Assembly: GCA_965246925.1 (NCBI GenBank)
Contig: OZ251994.1
Span: 1,550,001 to 1,614,000, forward strand
DNA length: 64,000 nt
From: JANPPS01 sp965246925
GTDB taxonomy: Bacteria > Pseudomonadota > Alphaproteobacteria > Acetobacterales > Acetobacteraceae
Direction: 5' to 3'
The notes below the pieces were generated by a model that made no database searches, was not told the DNA's origin, and saw nothing but the letters and a program-made list of their open reading frames with translations. Both the position numbers and the translations under genes were made by a program. Each line of letters begins with the position of its first letter. Within the stretch, counting starts at the first letter, position 1. This document shows positions 19,701 to 26,858 of the stretch, in pieces.

Positions 19701-21714
19701 GAACGTGATCGCCGGCCTCGCGGTCACGACCCCCGGCGGCATCGCTGTGGTCGATAGCCGCCCGCTCACCACGGGGCCGTTGCTGGCCTCGTCCGGCCCG
19801 GTCTCCATCCAAGTAGCCGGGGACCTCTCGGTCGGCGGCCCCGTCACCACAGGCGGCGCCGTGGCGCTCAGCGGCACCGGGATCGTGACGCTCACCGCCG
19901 GCGCGGCCGTGAGCGGCGCCAGCGTCACCCTCGAAGGCGGCGGCGGCCTCACGAGTTCGGGCGTGATCACCAGCCAGGCGGGGGACGTCACGCTGAACGC
20001 GGTCACCGGCGCCCTAACCCTGAACGCACCGGTCAAAGCCGCCGGGAACATCGTGCTGCAGGCCGGGACCAGCCTCACGGACTCCAGCGCCGCCTCCCTG
20101 ACCGGCGCCACCCTGTCCGCGCAATCCGGCGGCGGCAGCACCTACGCCGGCCCCATCGCCGCGCCCGGCGCCATCATCCTGAGCGGCAGCGGCCTCACGC
20201 TCAGCGGCCGGATCACCAGCCCGTCCGGCCCCATCAGCCTGGACGCGCTAGGCGGCGCGCTCACCATCAGCACCAAGCTGGCCACCGCCGGCACCGTCAC
20301 CCTGAACGGCGGCAGCATCGCCGACAGCGCCAGCGTCAACGGCGCCGCACTCATCGCCACCTCCGCCGGCCCGGCGAGCTTTACCGGACCGGTGCTGACC
20401 GCGGGTGACCAGGCCATCACGGGCGCGGGCGTCGCCGAGGCAGGGCTCACCAGCGCGCGGGGCGCCATCACGCTGGACGCACAAGGCGGCACCTTGTCCC
20501 TGGGCGGCCCGGTCGCGGCCGCCGGCACCGTCACCCTGAACGGCGCCAGCATCGCCGGGCCGGGCGCCATCAACGCGGCCTCGATCCAGTCCACCTCGGC
20601 CGGCGGCACCACTCTCGGCGGGTCCGTGGTGACCGCCGGCGGCCAGGCCATCACCGCCAACGGCCTCACGCTGAACGGCGCGCTCGATAGTGAGGGCGGC
20701 AGCGTAAAGCTCGATGCCGGAAACGGCACGCTGACCCTCGCCGCGCCTCTGCGTTCGGTAGGTCCGGTCGCGCTGAATGGGGCCGCCATCAACGGGCTCG
20801 GGCCCGTCACCGCCGCCGCGCTCACCTCCATGTCGTCCGGACCCACCAGCATGACCGGCCCGGTGCTGACGCAAGGGGACCAGAAGATCACCGCCAACGG
20901 CCTCACCTCCGGCAGTCTCACCAGCCAGGCCGGATCCATCACCGCCGATGCCGGCACCGGCCCGCTGACGCTCACCGGCACCACGCAGGCCAGCACCATC
21001 TCCGCTCAAGGCGCCAGCATCGTTCTCGCACCCGGCAGCACCACCAACGCCACGAACCTGATCCAGCTGACGGCCGGCAGCGTGACCCTGGCCGGACAGG
21101 CCAGCGCGCCCCGCATGCTGGTGACCTCGTCGTCCACGACGCTGCAGGGCGGGCGTCTCACCGTGGGCGGCGTGGCGCAAGCCGGCCGCACCACGACCGG
21201 CCTGCCCGTCGCCTCCGACAACGGCCCCGGCGCCTTCTTCGAGACCGCGTCCCTCGTCAACCAGACCGGCACCACGCAGATCGGCGCCTCCTCCAGCCAG
21301 GCGACCGTCCGGTTCGACCTCACCAGCGGCACCGGCACCATGACCTGGGCCAACCTGCAGGCCCCCACCACCAATCTTACGCTCAACCTCGGCACCGGCG
21401 GCACGACGGGCCAGTTCGTGGTGAACAACCTATCCCTGCTGTTCTCCGCCCCCGGCGCCGGGTCGGCCTCGCTGAACGGCAGCGTCGCGCGCCAGACCGG
21501 CAACGGCGCCGCCAGTGCCACCGCCATCTTCCCGCGCCCCGACCGCAAGTACCAGTTCAACGGCTGCGCCATCAGCAGCGTGAACTGCATCGTCCTACGC
21601 CCGCAAGCCGTGCCGGTGTTCAATCCCCTCAAGGAACTCACCCTGAGCTTCTTCCGGGAGCAGGATGACGACCCGCAGCTGCTGGTCCCCAACGTGACCG
21701 AGCAGGGGCTGTAG
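13738..21714 (+). CDS. Giant TPS-secreted filamentous-haemagglutinin-like protein (TpsA)
   Basis: The product is 2658 residues. The start at 13738 has GGGGAGG eight bases upstream; an in-frame ATG at 13696 would extend back into tpsB. Residues 1-31 form a signal peptide ending PAAAQ. The TPS secretion domain spans about 35-260 and includes IDWKSFDVGSGHTVTYQQP, SSIVLNRVIG and NQSGVTFSKG, equivalents of the FHA NPNL and NPNGI motifs. The remainder is Gly/Thr/Ala-rich beta-helix sequence. It includes a GT repeat (about 1424-1438), a CPGC pair (about 1720), and at least four repeats of 78-79 residues (about 2138-2450). The tail carries two Cys (NGCAISSVNC) and an acidic end, which may anchor or be processed. 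Likely an adhesin or contact factor; no toxin domain is evident. Confidence 0.9.
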   Translation: MGVRTRRRAVLLATTALQAAQALLLIGPAAAQPAPNARPQGGSVVTGQASISQGATQTTVGQSSQRAAIDWKSFDVGSGHTVTYQQPNASSIVLNRVIGPDPSQIAGKIQANGQVVIVNQSGVTFSKGSQVDTQSLIVSSANVSNTNLMAGRMVFDQPGKPGARISNEGTISVKATGLAALVAPQVSNSGTINARMGHVVLAGGEAHTVDLYGDGLMSVDVTRQVQKAPGGGMSLVTNAGIVNADGGTIVLTAKAADGIVTNLVNSTGRLRANSAGGQPGSVTVSAIGGSVSIAGRVQADGKQGGTVVLQATDTVSLTPTAHVSANGGGTVALGTTAARALAQSGPAPGVPAGTARGVDVAPGARIAANGRGTGGGGTIALLSTDHTVMAGAISARGGPKGGNGGQIEISGKTGLRITGTVDAKAPAGQTGTLTIDPTTLTIGGTGLDAPLLPDPLGIGAPAGAQSISALTFRSLGALVRLVAQDITIGDTVAPIGTNAGSVSLQATGTLTVIGQGINQPGPLTLAGGSTIALNGPVTSTGTLTLTGGSIIEASGVKITAPLLTGSSTGTVTLNEAINDIPVLGDFNAAGGFTLADTPTGHSLTIAGTVRAGAASSPFSATAAGAQPLTLDVKNADLLIGTGTVSGILAGGQVSLFASGAITEPSGAVVAATLGGLAGSVALNAATFGTAGQQGNQIGALAGFTTVSSPTTTGDLSVRNSRDLSVTGALNAGGTITLVAQNGTGTPSAAEGAASGTITLAAPVKGTGLVSFTAAGALTGSSITTTGPVSLTAGAAVQVTGVTAAAVTGTSGAGFSVSGAYGAADSIVATGAGLTLTDTAPLFLTGTSSTLGNAAVTAPSIASTGSLTSTGNIDLNATAGPVAQTAGTVAAENRLTIEGATITQQGGLLVGRNAAVLHSTGDALQTGGTLAGTAIQIVSDTGISSFGAANGAIVTFAPGTTTLLPGVLPVFTPPVITVSLAATPNSFRADAQTIQLDNPVNASTVELHAQQGITQTAAITTPLLTGTSGYGLGPALSYDGAAAIGSTVLTAQNAIQKLGPFYATGDLRVTSAVNPFTIVGQVVAGGAQAIAIAAPAFVIGPSGRLQFGTVQHGAFSLAPAPAVAPGAPATATAFPTIDFRTDSISSTGGVTVPGGLVSIAPFTPGLAVSIDAVQHDIPGSVLSLTPATLSGFNLLGTGSGPRTLQIGQSTSGTTPSAGTITITTPLMLNNVAATLALYAQGAIGETGAGGVSIGRPAISGAAAVIGTITGASGGATALGALTDSTPVNHFDVLGPFTAGAGLTISNAPDTNAGLSGLRVSGNVSGGTGDIGLLSVGQGLRGGTITLSAGTLSAVEAGGTAHTVTLIAQNGAASGPAITESGGQIQAGLLTGRASTTDLSAKAYDVTLTGSNQIAALGNFIVGTKTGTGTGTGTGTGTGTSAGNNTEPVRAQGAFHLLAAGALDVPGQVTAKTVQITANTMTVTGQIGACDIGGTGGVTLTAAGGLLAGGSIAGQASVLLAADTVVTGTVNAPNVTVSGTLSVAGGAVLGQTVTAGATTVAGTLRAGMLNTAGIVFNSGTLSTDGPLSITAGPSISGSVTSGGSLTVQTAGPLTSAADLYANAGLSLIAASDIVQTGGTIGARQDVTIASAGVINQAAGGAILAGGTLRLTSAGAGASALAGTLSGDPVQIGAPGAAVTLAPASLAGRATVAVAASAFTFGCPGCDTRTPGVSVAVTHLPGPRRPANLTADGASFTLGTLAADQVTLHATGSILQAATAVLTAGAVNATADTGAITLDTPGNNIQVLGGIQARTGFTLADTPAAQVSSAGATLAASRLLISGTVRAGLATDPLTPAAADATGAPLTITLSGASGNLALGSGGVLAGGPVTLALPGALTEAPGGILVAGTLNLASASASLSLGASDRIGRLGAITTGDLTLASPGPLDLSGLITTNSLNLQVGGALTESTGSITTGALTISAASVSALSAQNVIAGLAVTTPGGIAVVDSRPLTTGPLLASSGPVSIQVAGDLSVGGPVTTGGAVALSGTGIVTLTAGAAVSGASVTLEGGGGLTSSGVITSQAGDVTLNAVTGALTLNAPVKAAGNIVLQAGTSLTDSSAASLTGATLSAQSGGGSTYAGPIAAPGAIILSGSGLTLSGRITSPSGPISLDALGGALTISTKLATAGTVTLNGGSIADSASVNGAALIATSAGPASFTGPVLTAGDQAITGAGVAEAGLTSARGAITLDAQGGTLSLGGPVAAAGTVTLNGASIAGPGAINAASIQSTSAGGTTLGGSVVTAGGQAITANGLTLNGALDSEGGSVKLDAGNGTLTLAAPLRSVGPVALNGAAINGLGPVTAAALTSMSSGPTSMTGPVLTQGDQKITANGLTSGSLTSQAGSITADAGTGPLTLTGTTQASTISAQGASIVLAPGSTTNATNLIQLTAGSVTLAGQASAPRMLVTSSSTTLQGGRLTVGGVAQAGRTTTGLPVASDNGPGAFFETASLVNQTGTTQIGASSSQATVRFDLTSGTGTMTWANLQAPTTNLTLNLGTGGTTGQFVVNNLSLLFSAPGAGSASLNGSVARQTGNGAASATAIFPRPDRKYQFNGCAISSVNCIVLRPQAVPVFNPLKELTLSFFREQDDDPQLLVPNVTEQGL
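18009..18050 (+). repeat. GGCACC/GGCACT hexanucleotide microsatellite inside tpsA
   Basis: About seven tandem hexamers encode alternating Gly-Thr. Gain or loss of units keeps the frame and would only change the length of a flexible linker. Confidence 0.85.
20149..21000 (+). repeat. Internal 78-79-codon repeats of tpsA
   Basis: Successive units begin GPIAAPGAIILSG, GPVLTAGDQAITG, GSVVTAGGQAITA and GPVLTQGDQKITA at intervals of 78-79 codons, with shared LDA-GG-L and VTLNG blocks in between. They are divergent at the DNA level and are best read as stacked beta-helix modules. Confidence 0.7.
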
Positions 21715-21716
21715 CC

Positions 21717-24700
21717 ATGCGCTGGGCGATACTGCTCACCCTGCTGCTGGCCGGCTGCGCCGTGCCGCCGCCCGAGGCGTATGTTACCCAGGACGGCGGC
21801 GCCACCGCGTCCGGCGCGCTCGAGCTGAGCCAGAACAGCGTCGGCGAAGCCTGCATCCAGACCCGCGGCACCGGCACCGCCGTCGATATCTACTGCGGCG
21901 CCTGGCAGCAGCCCAGCGCCCGCGTCCGGCCCGGCGGACGCACCGACCCGGCGGGCCTCGAAGCCATGGCCACCACCGGCCCCTGGCGCGCGGCGCTGGA
22001 CGGACGCTACGCCTGCCTCTCGCCGCGCAACGTCTCCGTCCGCGGCGCGCCCGCGCTCCAGCTGGACTGCACCGGGCGGGTCGGCGGCTGGCCGCATGTC
22101 GGGCTCGCCGTCCTGCTCGACGGCAAGGCCTGGTTGGCCGACGGCGTCGTCTCCGCGCTGCCGGTCATGGAGCAATCGATCGAGATCCTGGACGGCCGCG
22201 GCAGCGCCCGTCCCGTGACGGGCGGCGCGGCGCAGGCCGTGCTGGCCGGACGCCGGGGGGAGCAGGTTCAGGCCGCACCAGCCGGCAGCGGCGATGCGCG
22301 TGAGTTCGAAGGCCTGATGCTGCAAGGGGACCGCGCCAACCTGGCCGACAACCCCGTCGCGGCCGAGAGCGCCTTCCGTGCCGCCGTCGCCATCCAGCAA
22401 AAGCAGTTCGGCGCCGACACCCCCAACGCCGCCGACCCCATGGTGCATCTGGCGCTTCAGCTATCGAACCAGGGCCGCTTTGCCGAGGCCGAACAGCTTT
22501 TCGCTCGCGCCGAAACGCTCGTGCCGCTCACGCAAAATGACGTGACGCTCCGCCCCAGGCTGCTGCACTACCGCGCACTCCACGAATACAACCAGCATAA
22601 GCTGAATGACGCCCTGACCGGGCTGCGCCAGGCGGAGGCCGCCTACACCCGCACGGTGCCGCTCGCAAGCTTCAACGCCCGCCCGTCCGTCCGCGGCAAC
22701 CTGGCCGCAACCGTCGCCGCCGCGCTCACCACCAGCACGGACCGTCAGGTGCAGAACGCGCTGCTCGGCGTGGTAGAGACGCGCCGGTATCAGGCCGTGG
22801 TGCTGCGCGATCTCGGCCGGCTGGACGAGAGCGAGTCCATGATGCGCTCCGCCATCGAGGTGGCGCAGAACGCGCAGCTGGCCTTCCCCGTCATCACCGC
22901 CCGCCTCAGCCGTAGCGCCGCCGTTAGCGCCTCCGTCGCCGGGGAGAGCGGGGCCGCGATCGAGGGCTTCGGCGCCAGTGACGCCGCGTTCGGACGCGCC
23001 TACCCAGGTTCCCGCCCGCTGGCGCTGGTGGAACTGCTACGCGCCAAGGAATTGGTCCGCGCGAACCGCACCGGGGCCGCCGTCGAGGTCTGCCGCGCAG
23101 CCATCCGCACGTTGATCGAAATCAAATCCGGCTATGAGCCGGAGCGGATGGCCCCCTGCCTGGACGCGTTCGGCGCCGAAGCCGCCGCCACCAGCGGTGA
23201 CAGCCGGCAGGCGCTGCTGCGCGAAATGGTGCAGGCCGCACAGCTGGTGCGAAGCAGCCAGACCGAGCAGCAGATCAATCAATCCGCCGCCCGGCTGGGT
23301 GAAAGCAGCCGCGACACCCGCGTGGGCGAAGCCATCCGTCAACAGCAGGACGCCGCCGTCGCCCTCGCCACCATCCGCCGCCAGCGGGAGGCGACGCTGC
23401 AGGCCCGCGGCCAGCAAACCAATATCGACGGCCTGCGCGAAGGCGCCAACAAGGCCGTGACCCCAACCGCGTTCGACGCCCAGGAACAGGCGGCCATCCG
23501 CACGCTCGCGGACCGGGAGGCCGACCTGCAGGCCGCCGCGCCCAATTTCGGCCAGTTGCTGCAGCAGGTGACGGCCGCCGGCGACATCCTCCGCGTGCTC
23601 CGCCCCGGTGAGGCATTCGCACAGATCACCCTGGCCGACGACGGCGGCTGGACCTTTCTCCTGCACGACGGAATGGTCCAGGCCGGACGCATCCGCGGCG
23701 GCTCCAACTTGGTGGACCCGCTGGTGAGCCGCATCCGCGCCTCCATGAATTCAGCCACGCCCGAGTTCGATGCCGCCGCGTCCGAGACGCTGTACACCGC
23801 CCTTTTCGCCGGCCTGCCCGGCGGCCTCGATGGCGTGCAGGCCATGACGGTCGCCCCGACCGGCAGCCTGCTGTCGCTTCCGTTCGGCGTGCTGCTCACC
23901 GGGCGCGCGGACCCGTCCAACCTAGGCGGCGCACCATGGCTCGCGCGGAAGATGTCCGTGGGGCACCTGCCATCGGCCGGCAACTTCGTCTCCCTCCGCA
24001 AGCTGGCTGCGTCCCAGGCGCCCCGCCCCTGGTTCGGCTTCGGCGATTTCCGCCCCGTCACCGCCACCCAAGCCCGGCGCAGCTTCGGCCCGGCCTGTGG
24101 CGACTCCGCCGCCCTGCTCGCGGGCCTTCCCCCCCTGGCATCCGCCAAGCAAGAATTGGCGGTGGCCGCCAAGCTGCTCGGCGCCGCACCCGGTGATCAG
24201 CTGCTCGGCCCCGCCTTCACCGTGCCCGCGGTCCAGCGCACGGACTTCTCCGGCTACCGCGTGCTGCATTTCGCCACCCACGCGCTGCTGCCATCCGACC
24301 TCAAATGCCAGACCGAGCCCGCGCTGGTCACGAGCGATCCGCCCGGTGCGCCCGACGCATCGCAGGCCCTGCTGACCGCCTCCGTCATCGCCCGCATGAA
24401 GCTTGACGCGGATTTGATCATCCTATCGGCCTGCAACTCCGGCGGTGCCTATGGCGGCGGCGGCGGCGGTGAGAGCCTGTCATCCCTCGCCCGCAGCTTC
24501 TTCTACGGCGGCGCCCGCGCGCTATTGGTGACGCATTGGGAGGTGAGCGACCAGGCCGCGACCTATGTCATCGCCGATACGTTGCGCCGCCTCAGGGCCG
24601 ACCCGGGCCAAGACGTGGCCGCAGCGTTGGCCGCGACGCAGTCGGAGTTGCTGAGCCGCGCCGGCGGCACGCTGCCGAAAGAATTCGCCCACCCATTCTA

Positions 24701-24851
24701 CTGGGCACCCTTCGCCCTGATCGGCCCGGCCACCTCAGCGCCGTCCGGACGGCAGACCGCTGTATTGTTGCCGGAACAAGTCGTTGACCGTTCCCCAACA
24801 GGGCCCGTAGTGTCCGGGACGCAACCGAGTGCAAGGCCAAAATTCCCATGA
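21717..24851 (+). CDS. TPR-CHAT caspase-like lipoprotein
   Basis: The 1044-residue protein starts with a lipoprotein signal (MRWAILLTLLLAGC, lipid on Cys14), so the mature part is expected to face the periplasm. Residues about 200-480 contain TPR-like helices (ADNPVAAESAFRAAVAIQ, LQLSNQGRFAEAEQLFARAE). The C-terminal 300 residues are a CHAT domain, a clan CD cysteine peptidase related to caspases: VLHFATHALL carries His855 and LIILSACNSGG carries Cys906, the expected dyad, followed by ALLVTHWEVSD and HPFYWAPFALIG. It begins 2 bases after tpsA, and its stop overlaps the tssB start (ATGA). Proteins of this build often sit beside TPS systems; cleavage of TpsA is an inference. The T6SS junction is the odd part. 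Confidence 0.87.
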   Translation: MRWAILLTLLLAGCAVPPPEAYVTQDGGATASGALELSQNSVGEACIQTRGTGTAVDIYCGAWQQPSARVRPGGRTDPAGLEAMATTGPWRAALDGRYACLSPRNVSVRGAPALQLDCTGRVGGWPHVGLAVLLDGKAWLADGVVSALPVMEQSIEILDGRGSARPVTGGAAQAVLAGRRGEQVQAAPAGSGDAREFEGLMLQGDRANLADNPVAAESAFRAAVAIQQKQFGADTPNAADPMVHLALQLSNQGRFAEAEQLFARAETLVPLTQNDVTLRPRLLHYRALHEYNQHKLNDALTGLRQAEAAYTRTVPLASFNARPSVRGNLAATVAAALTTSTDRQVQNALLGVVETRRYQAVVLRDLGRLDESESMMRSAIEVAQNAQLAFPVITARLSRSAAVSASVAGESGAAIEGFGASDAAFGRAYPGSRPLALVELLRAKELVRANRTGAAVEVCRAAIRTLIEIKSGYEPERMAPCLDAFGAEAAATSGDSRQALLREMVQAAQLVRSSQTEQQINQSAARLGESSRDTRVGEAIRQQQDAAVALATIRRQREATLQARGQQTNIDGLREGANKAVTPTAFDAQEQAAIRTLADREADLQAAAPNFGQLLQQVTAAGDILRVLRPGEAFAQITLADDGGWTFLLHDGMVQAGRIRGGSNLVDPLVSRIRASMNSATPEFDAAASETLYTALFAGLPGGLDGVQAMTVAPTGSLLSLPFGVLLTGRADPSNLGGAPWLARKMSVGHLPSAGNFVSLRKLAASQAPRPWFGFGDFRPVTATQARRSFGPACGDSAALLAGLPPLASAKQELAVAAKLLGAAPGDQLLGPAFTVPAVQRTDFSGYRVLHFATHALLPSDLKCQTEPALVTSDPPGAPDASQALLTASVIARMKLDADLIILSACNSGGAYGGGGGGESLSSLARSFFYGGARALLVTHWEVSDQAATYVIADTLRRLRADPGQDVAAALAATQSELLSRAGGTLPKEFAHPFYWAPFALIGPATSAPSGRQTAVLLPEQVVDRSPTGPVVSGTQPSARPKFP

Positions 24852-25354
24852 GCGGCAGCATCCACGAAAAGCTGAACCGGGTCCGCAAGCCCCGCGTGCA
24901 CATCACCTATGACGTCGAGACGGAGGGCGCGCAGATCGTGCGCGAGCTGCCGTTCGTGATGGGCGTCCTGGGTGACTTCTCCGGGGACCCCACCACCCCG
25001 CTCCGCCCCATGGCGGACCGCAAGTTCATCCAGATCGACCGCGACAACTTCAACGACGTCATGGCCCGTATCGCCCCCGGCCTGAAATTGAAGGTCGACA
25101 ACACGCTGGCCGGGGACGGCAGCCAGATGGCGGTCGACCTCAAGTTCAACAGCATCGACGATTTCGAGCCCGGACGCGTGGTGGAGCAGGTCCCCGCGCT
25201 GAAGGCGCTCATGGAGACCCGCAACAAGCTGCGGGACCTCATGAGCAAGGTGGACCGCTCGGAAGAGCTCGAGACGCTGCTGGAACAGGTGCTGAAGAAC
25301 GAGGGAGAGCTGAAATCCCTGAGTGGCCAGCTTGGCCTGACGAAGGAGGGCTAA
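24848..25354 (+). CDS. tssB: Type VI secretion sheath protein TssB (VipA)
   Basis: A 168-residue protein that starts MSGSIHEKLNRVRKPRVHIT and contains YDVETEGAQIVRELPFVMGV, GDFSG, MADRKFIQIDRDNFNDVMAR and FEPGRVVEQVPALKAL, all typical of TssB. With TssC it polymerises into the cytoplasmic contractile sheath. Its ATG lies within the end of the CHAT gene (4-base overlap), so translation is coupled to the two-partner secretion unit. tssC follows after 3 bases. A C-terminal helical segment (ELETLLEQVLKNEGELKSLS) fits the region that contacts TagJ or ClpV in other systems. Confidence 0.95.
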   Translation: MSGSIHEKLNRVRKPRVHITYDVETEGAQIVRELPFVMGVLGDFSGDPTTPLRPMADRKFIQIDRDNFNDVMARIAPGLKLKVDNTLAGDGSQMAVDLKFNSIDDFEPGRVVEQVPALKALMETRNKLRDLMSKVDRSEELETLLEQVLKNEGELKSLSGQLGLTKEG

Positions 25355-25357
25355 GCC

Positions 25358-26848
25358 ATGTCCGACGCCTTGAAGACGTCCGCCGCCCCAGTCACGACGG
25401 AGGCGCCCGCCAATTTGCTGGAGCAGGTCCTGTCCGCCACCAAGCAGACCGAGCCGGATCACGCGCAAGACCTGGTGCAGAACCTGGTCAAACAGGCGCT
25501 GGACGGCACCGTCACCTTCGACCGCAACCTCACCCGCACCTTCGCCCGCGCGATCGAGGCGATCGACCGCAAGATGAGCACCCAGCTCAACGCCATCATG
25601 CACAGCGAGAAGTTCACCAAGCTCGAAGGCTCCTGGCGCGGCCTGCACTACCTGGTCATGAACAGCGAGACCGGGACCAGCCTCAAGATCCGTATGCTGA
25701 ACGTGAGCAAGCGGGAGCTGAACAAGGACCTGACCAAGGCGGTCGAGTTCGATCAGAGCGGCCTGTTCAAGAAGATCTACGAGAACGAGTTCGGCACCCC
25801 CGGTGGCGAGCCCTACGGCGCCCTGGTCGGTGACTACGAATGGACCAACCACCCCGACGATATCGAGACGTTGCGCCTCATTTCCAACGTCTCCGCCGCC
25901 TCGTTCGCCCCGTTCCTGTCGGCCGCCGGCGCCGGGATGTTCGGCTTCAACGACTGGACGGATCTGTCGAAGCCGCGCGACCTCGCGAAAATCTTCGACA
26001 CCGCCGAATATATGAAGTGGCGCTCGTTCCGGGACAGCGAGGACAGCCGCTTCGTCTCCCTCGTCATGCCCCGCGTCATCGCCCGCGTGCCCTACGGCGC
26101 CGCCACCAAGCCGATCGACGAGTTTGGCTTCGAGGAAGCGCCCTATGACGAGACCGGCGCCGCCAAGCCCATGGGCCATGACGATTATTGCTGGATGAAC
26201 GCCGCCTTCGTCATGGGCGCCCGCATGACCGACGCCTTCGCCAAATACGGCTTCTGCACCATGATCCGCGGTGCCGAGGGCGGCGGCAAGGTCGAGAACC
26301 TGCCCACCCATCTGTTCACCACCGATGACGGCGACACCGACGGCAAGTGCCCGACCGAGATCGCCATCACCGACCGGCGTGAGTTCGAATTGTCCAACCT
26401 GGGCTTCTTGCCGCTCAGCCACTACAAGAACACCGACTACGCCGTGTTCTTCGGCGGCCAGTCCTGCCAAAAGGCCAAGAAGTATGACCGCCCGGAAGCG
26501 ACCGCCAACGCCGCCATCTCCGCCCGCCTCCCCTACATCATGGCCAGCTCCCGCTTCGCGCATTACTTGAAGGTGATGGCGCGGGACAAGATCGGCTCCT
26601 TCATGGAGGCGTCCGACTGCGAGAAATGGCTGAACCGCTGGATCGGCAACTACGTCAACGCCAATGACGCCGCCGGGGCCGAGGCCAAGGCCAAGTTCCC
26701 GCTGCGCGAAGCCAAGATCGAGGTGAAGGAAATCCCCGGTAAGCCCGGCTCCTACAACGCCGTCGCCTACCTCCGCCCCTGGCTGCAGATGGAGGAACTC
26801 ACCACCAGCCTCCGCATGGTCGCGCGCATCCCCGCCAAATCCGCCTGA
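25358..26848 (+). CDS. tssC: Type VI secretion sheath protein TssC (VipB)
   Basis: At 496 residues this is the usual length of the large sheath subunit. Diagnostic stretches are LEGSWRGLHYLVMNSETGTS, AVEFDQSGLFKKIYENEFGT, GGEPYGALVGDYEW, RFVSLVMPRVIARVPYG, LPTHLFTTDDGD and SRFAHYLKVMARDKIGSF. The C-terminus (PGSYNAVAYLRPWLQMEELT) matches the inserted strand that interlocks sheath rings. It follows tssB by 3 bases and precedes a second, divergent tssC by 10 bases. Nothing suggests loss of function. Confidence 0.96.
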   Translation: MSDALKTSAAPVTTEAPANLLEQVLSATKQTEPDHAQDLVQNLVKQALDGTVTFDRNLTRTFARAIEAIDRKMSTQLNAIMHSEKFTKLEGSWRGLHYLVMNSETGTSLKIRMLNVSKRELNKDLTKAVEFDQSGLFKKIYENEFGTPGGEPYGALVGDYEWTNHPDDIETLRLISNVSAASFAPFLSAAGAGMFGFNDWTDLSKPRDLAKIFDTAEYMKWRSFRDSEDSRFVSLVMPRVIARVPYGAATKPIDEFGFEEAPYDETGAAKPMGHDDYCWMNAAFVMGARMTDAFAKYGFCTMIRGAEGGGKVENLPTHLFTTDDGDTDGKCPTEIAITDRREFELSNLGFLPLSHYKNTDYAVFFGGQSCQKAKKYDRPEATANAAISARLPYIMASSRFAHYLKVMARDKIGSFMEASDCEKWLNRWIGNYVNANDAAGAEAKAKFPLREAKIEVKEIPGKPGSYNAVAYLRPWLQMEELTTSLRMVARIPAKSA

Positions 26849-26858
26849 CCGCCGCGCA

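Noticed and set aside
11981..21714. Contact-dependent inhibition (CdiBA) system
   Set aside because: The TpsA C-terminus is beta-helix repeat plus a short acidic tail, with no toxin domain, VENN motif or small immunity gene after it.
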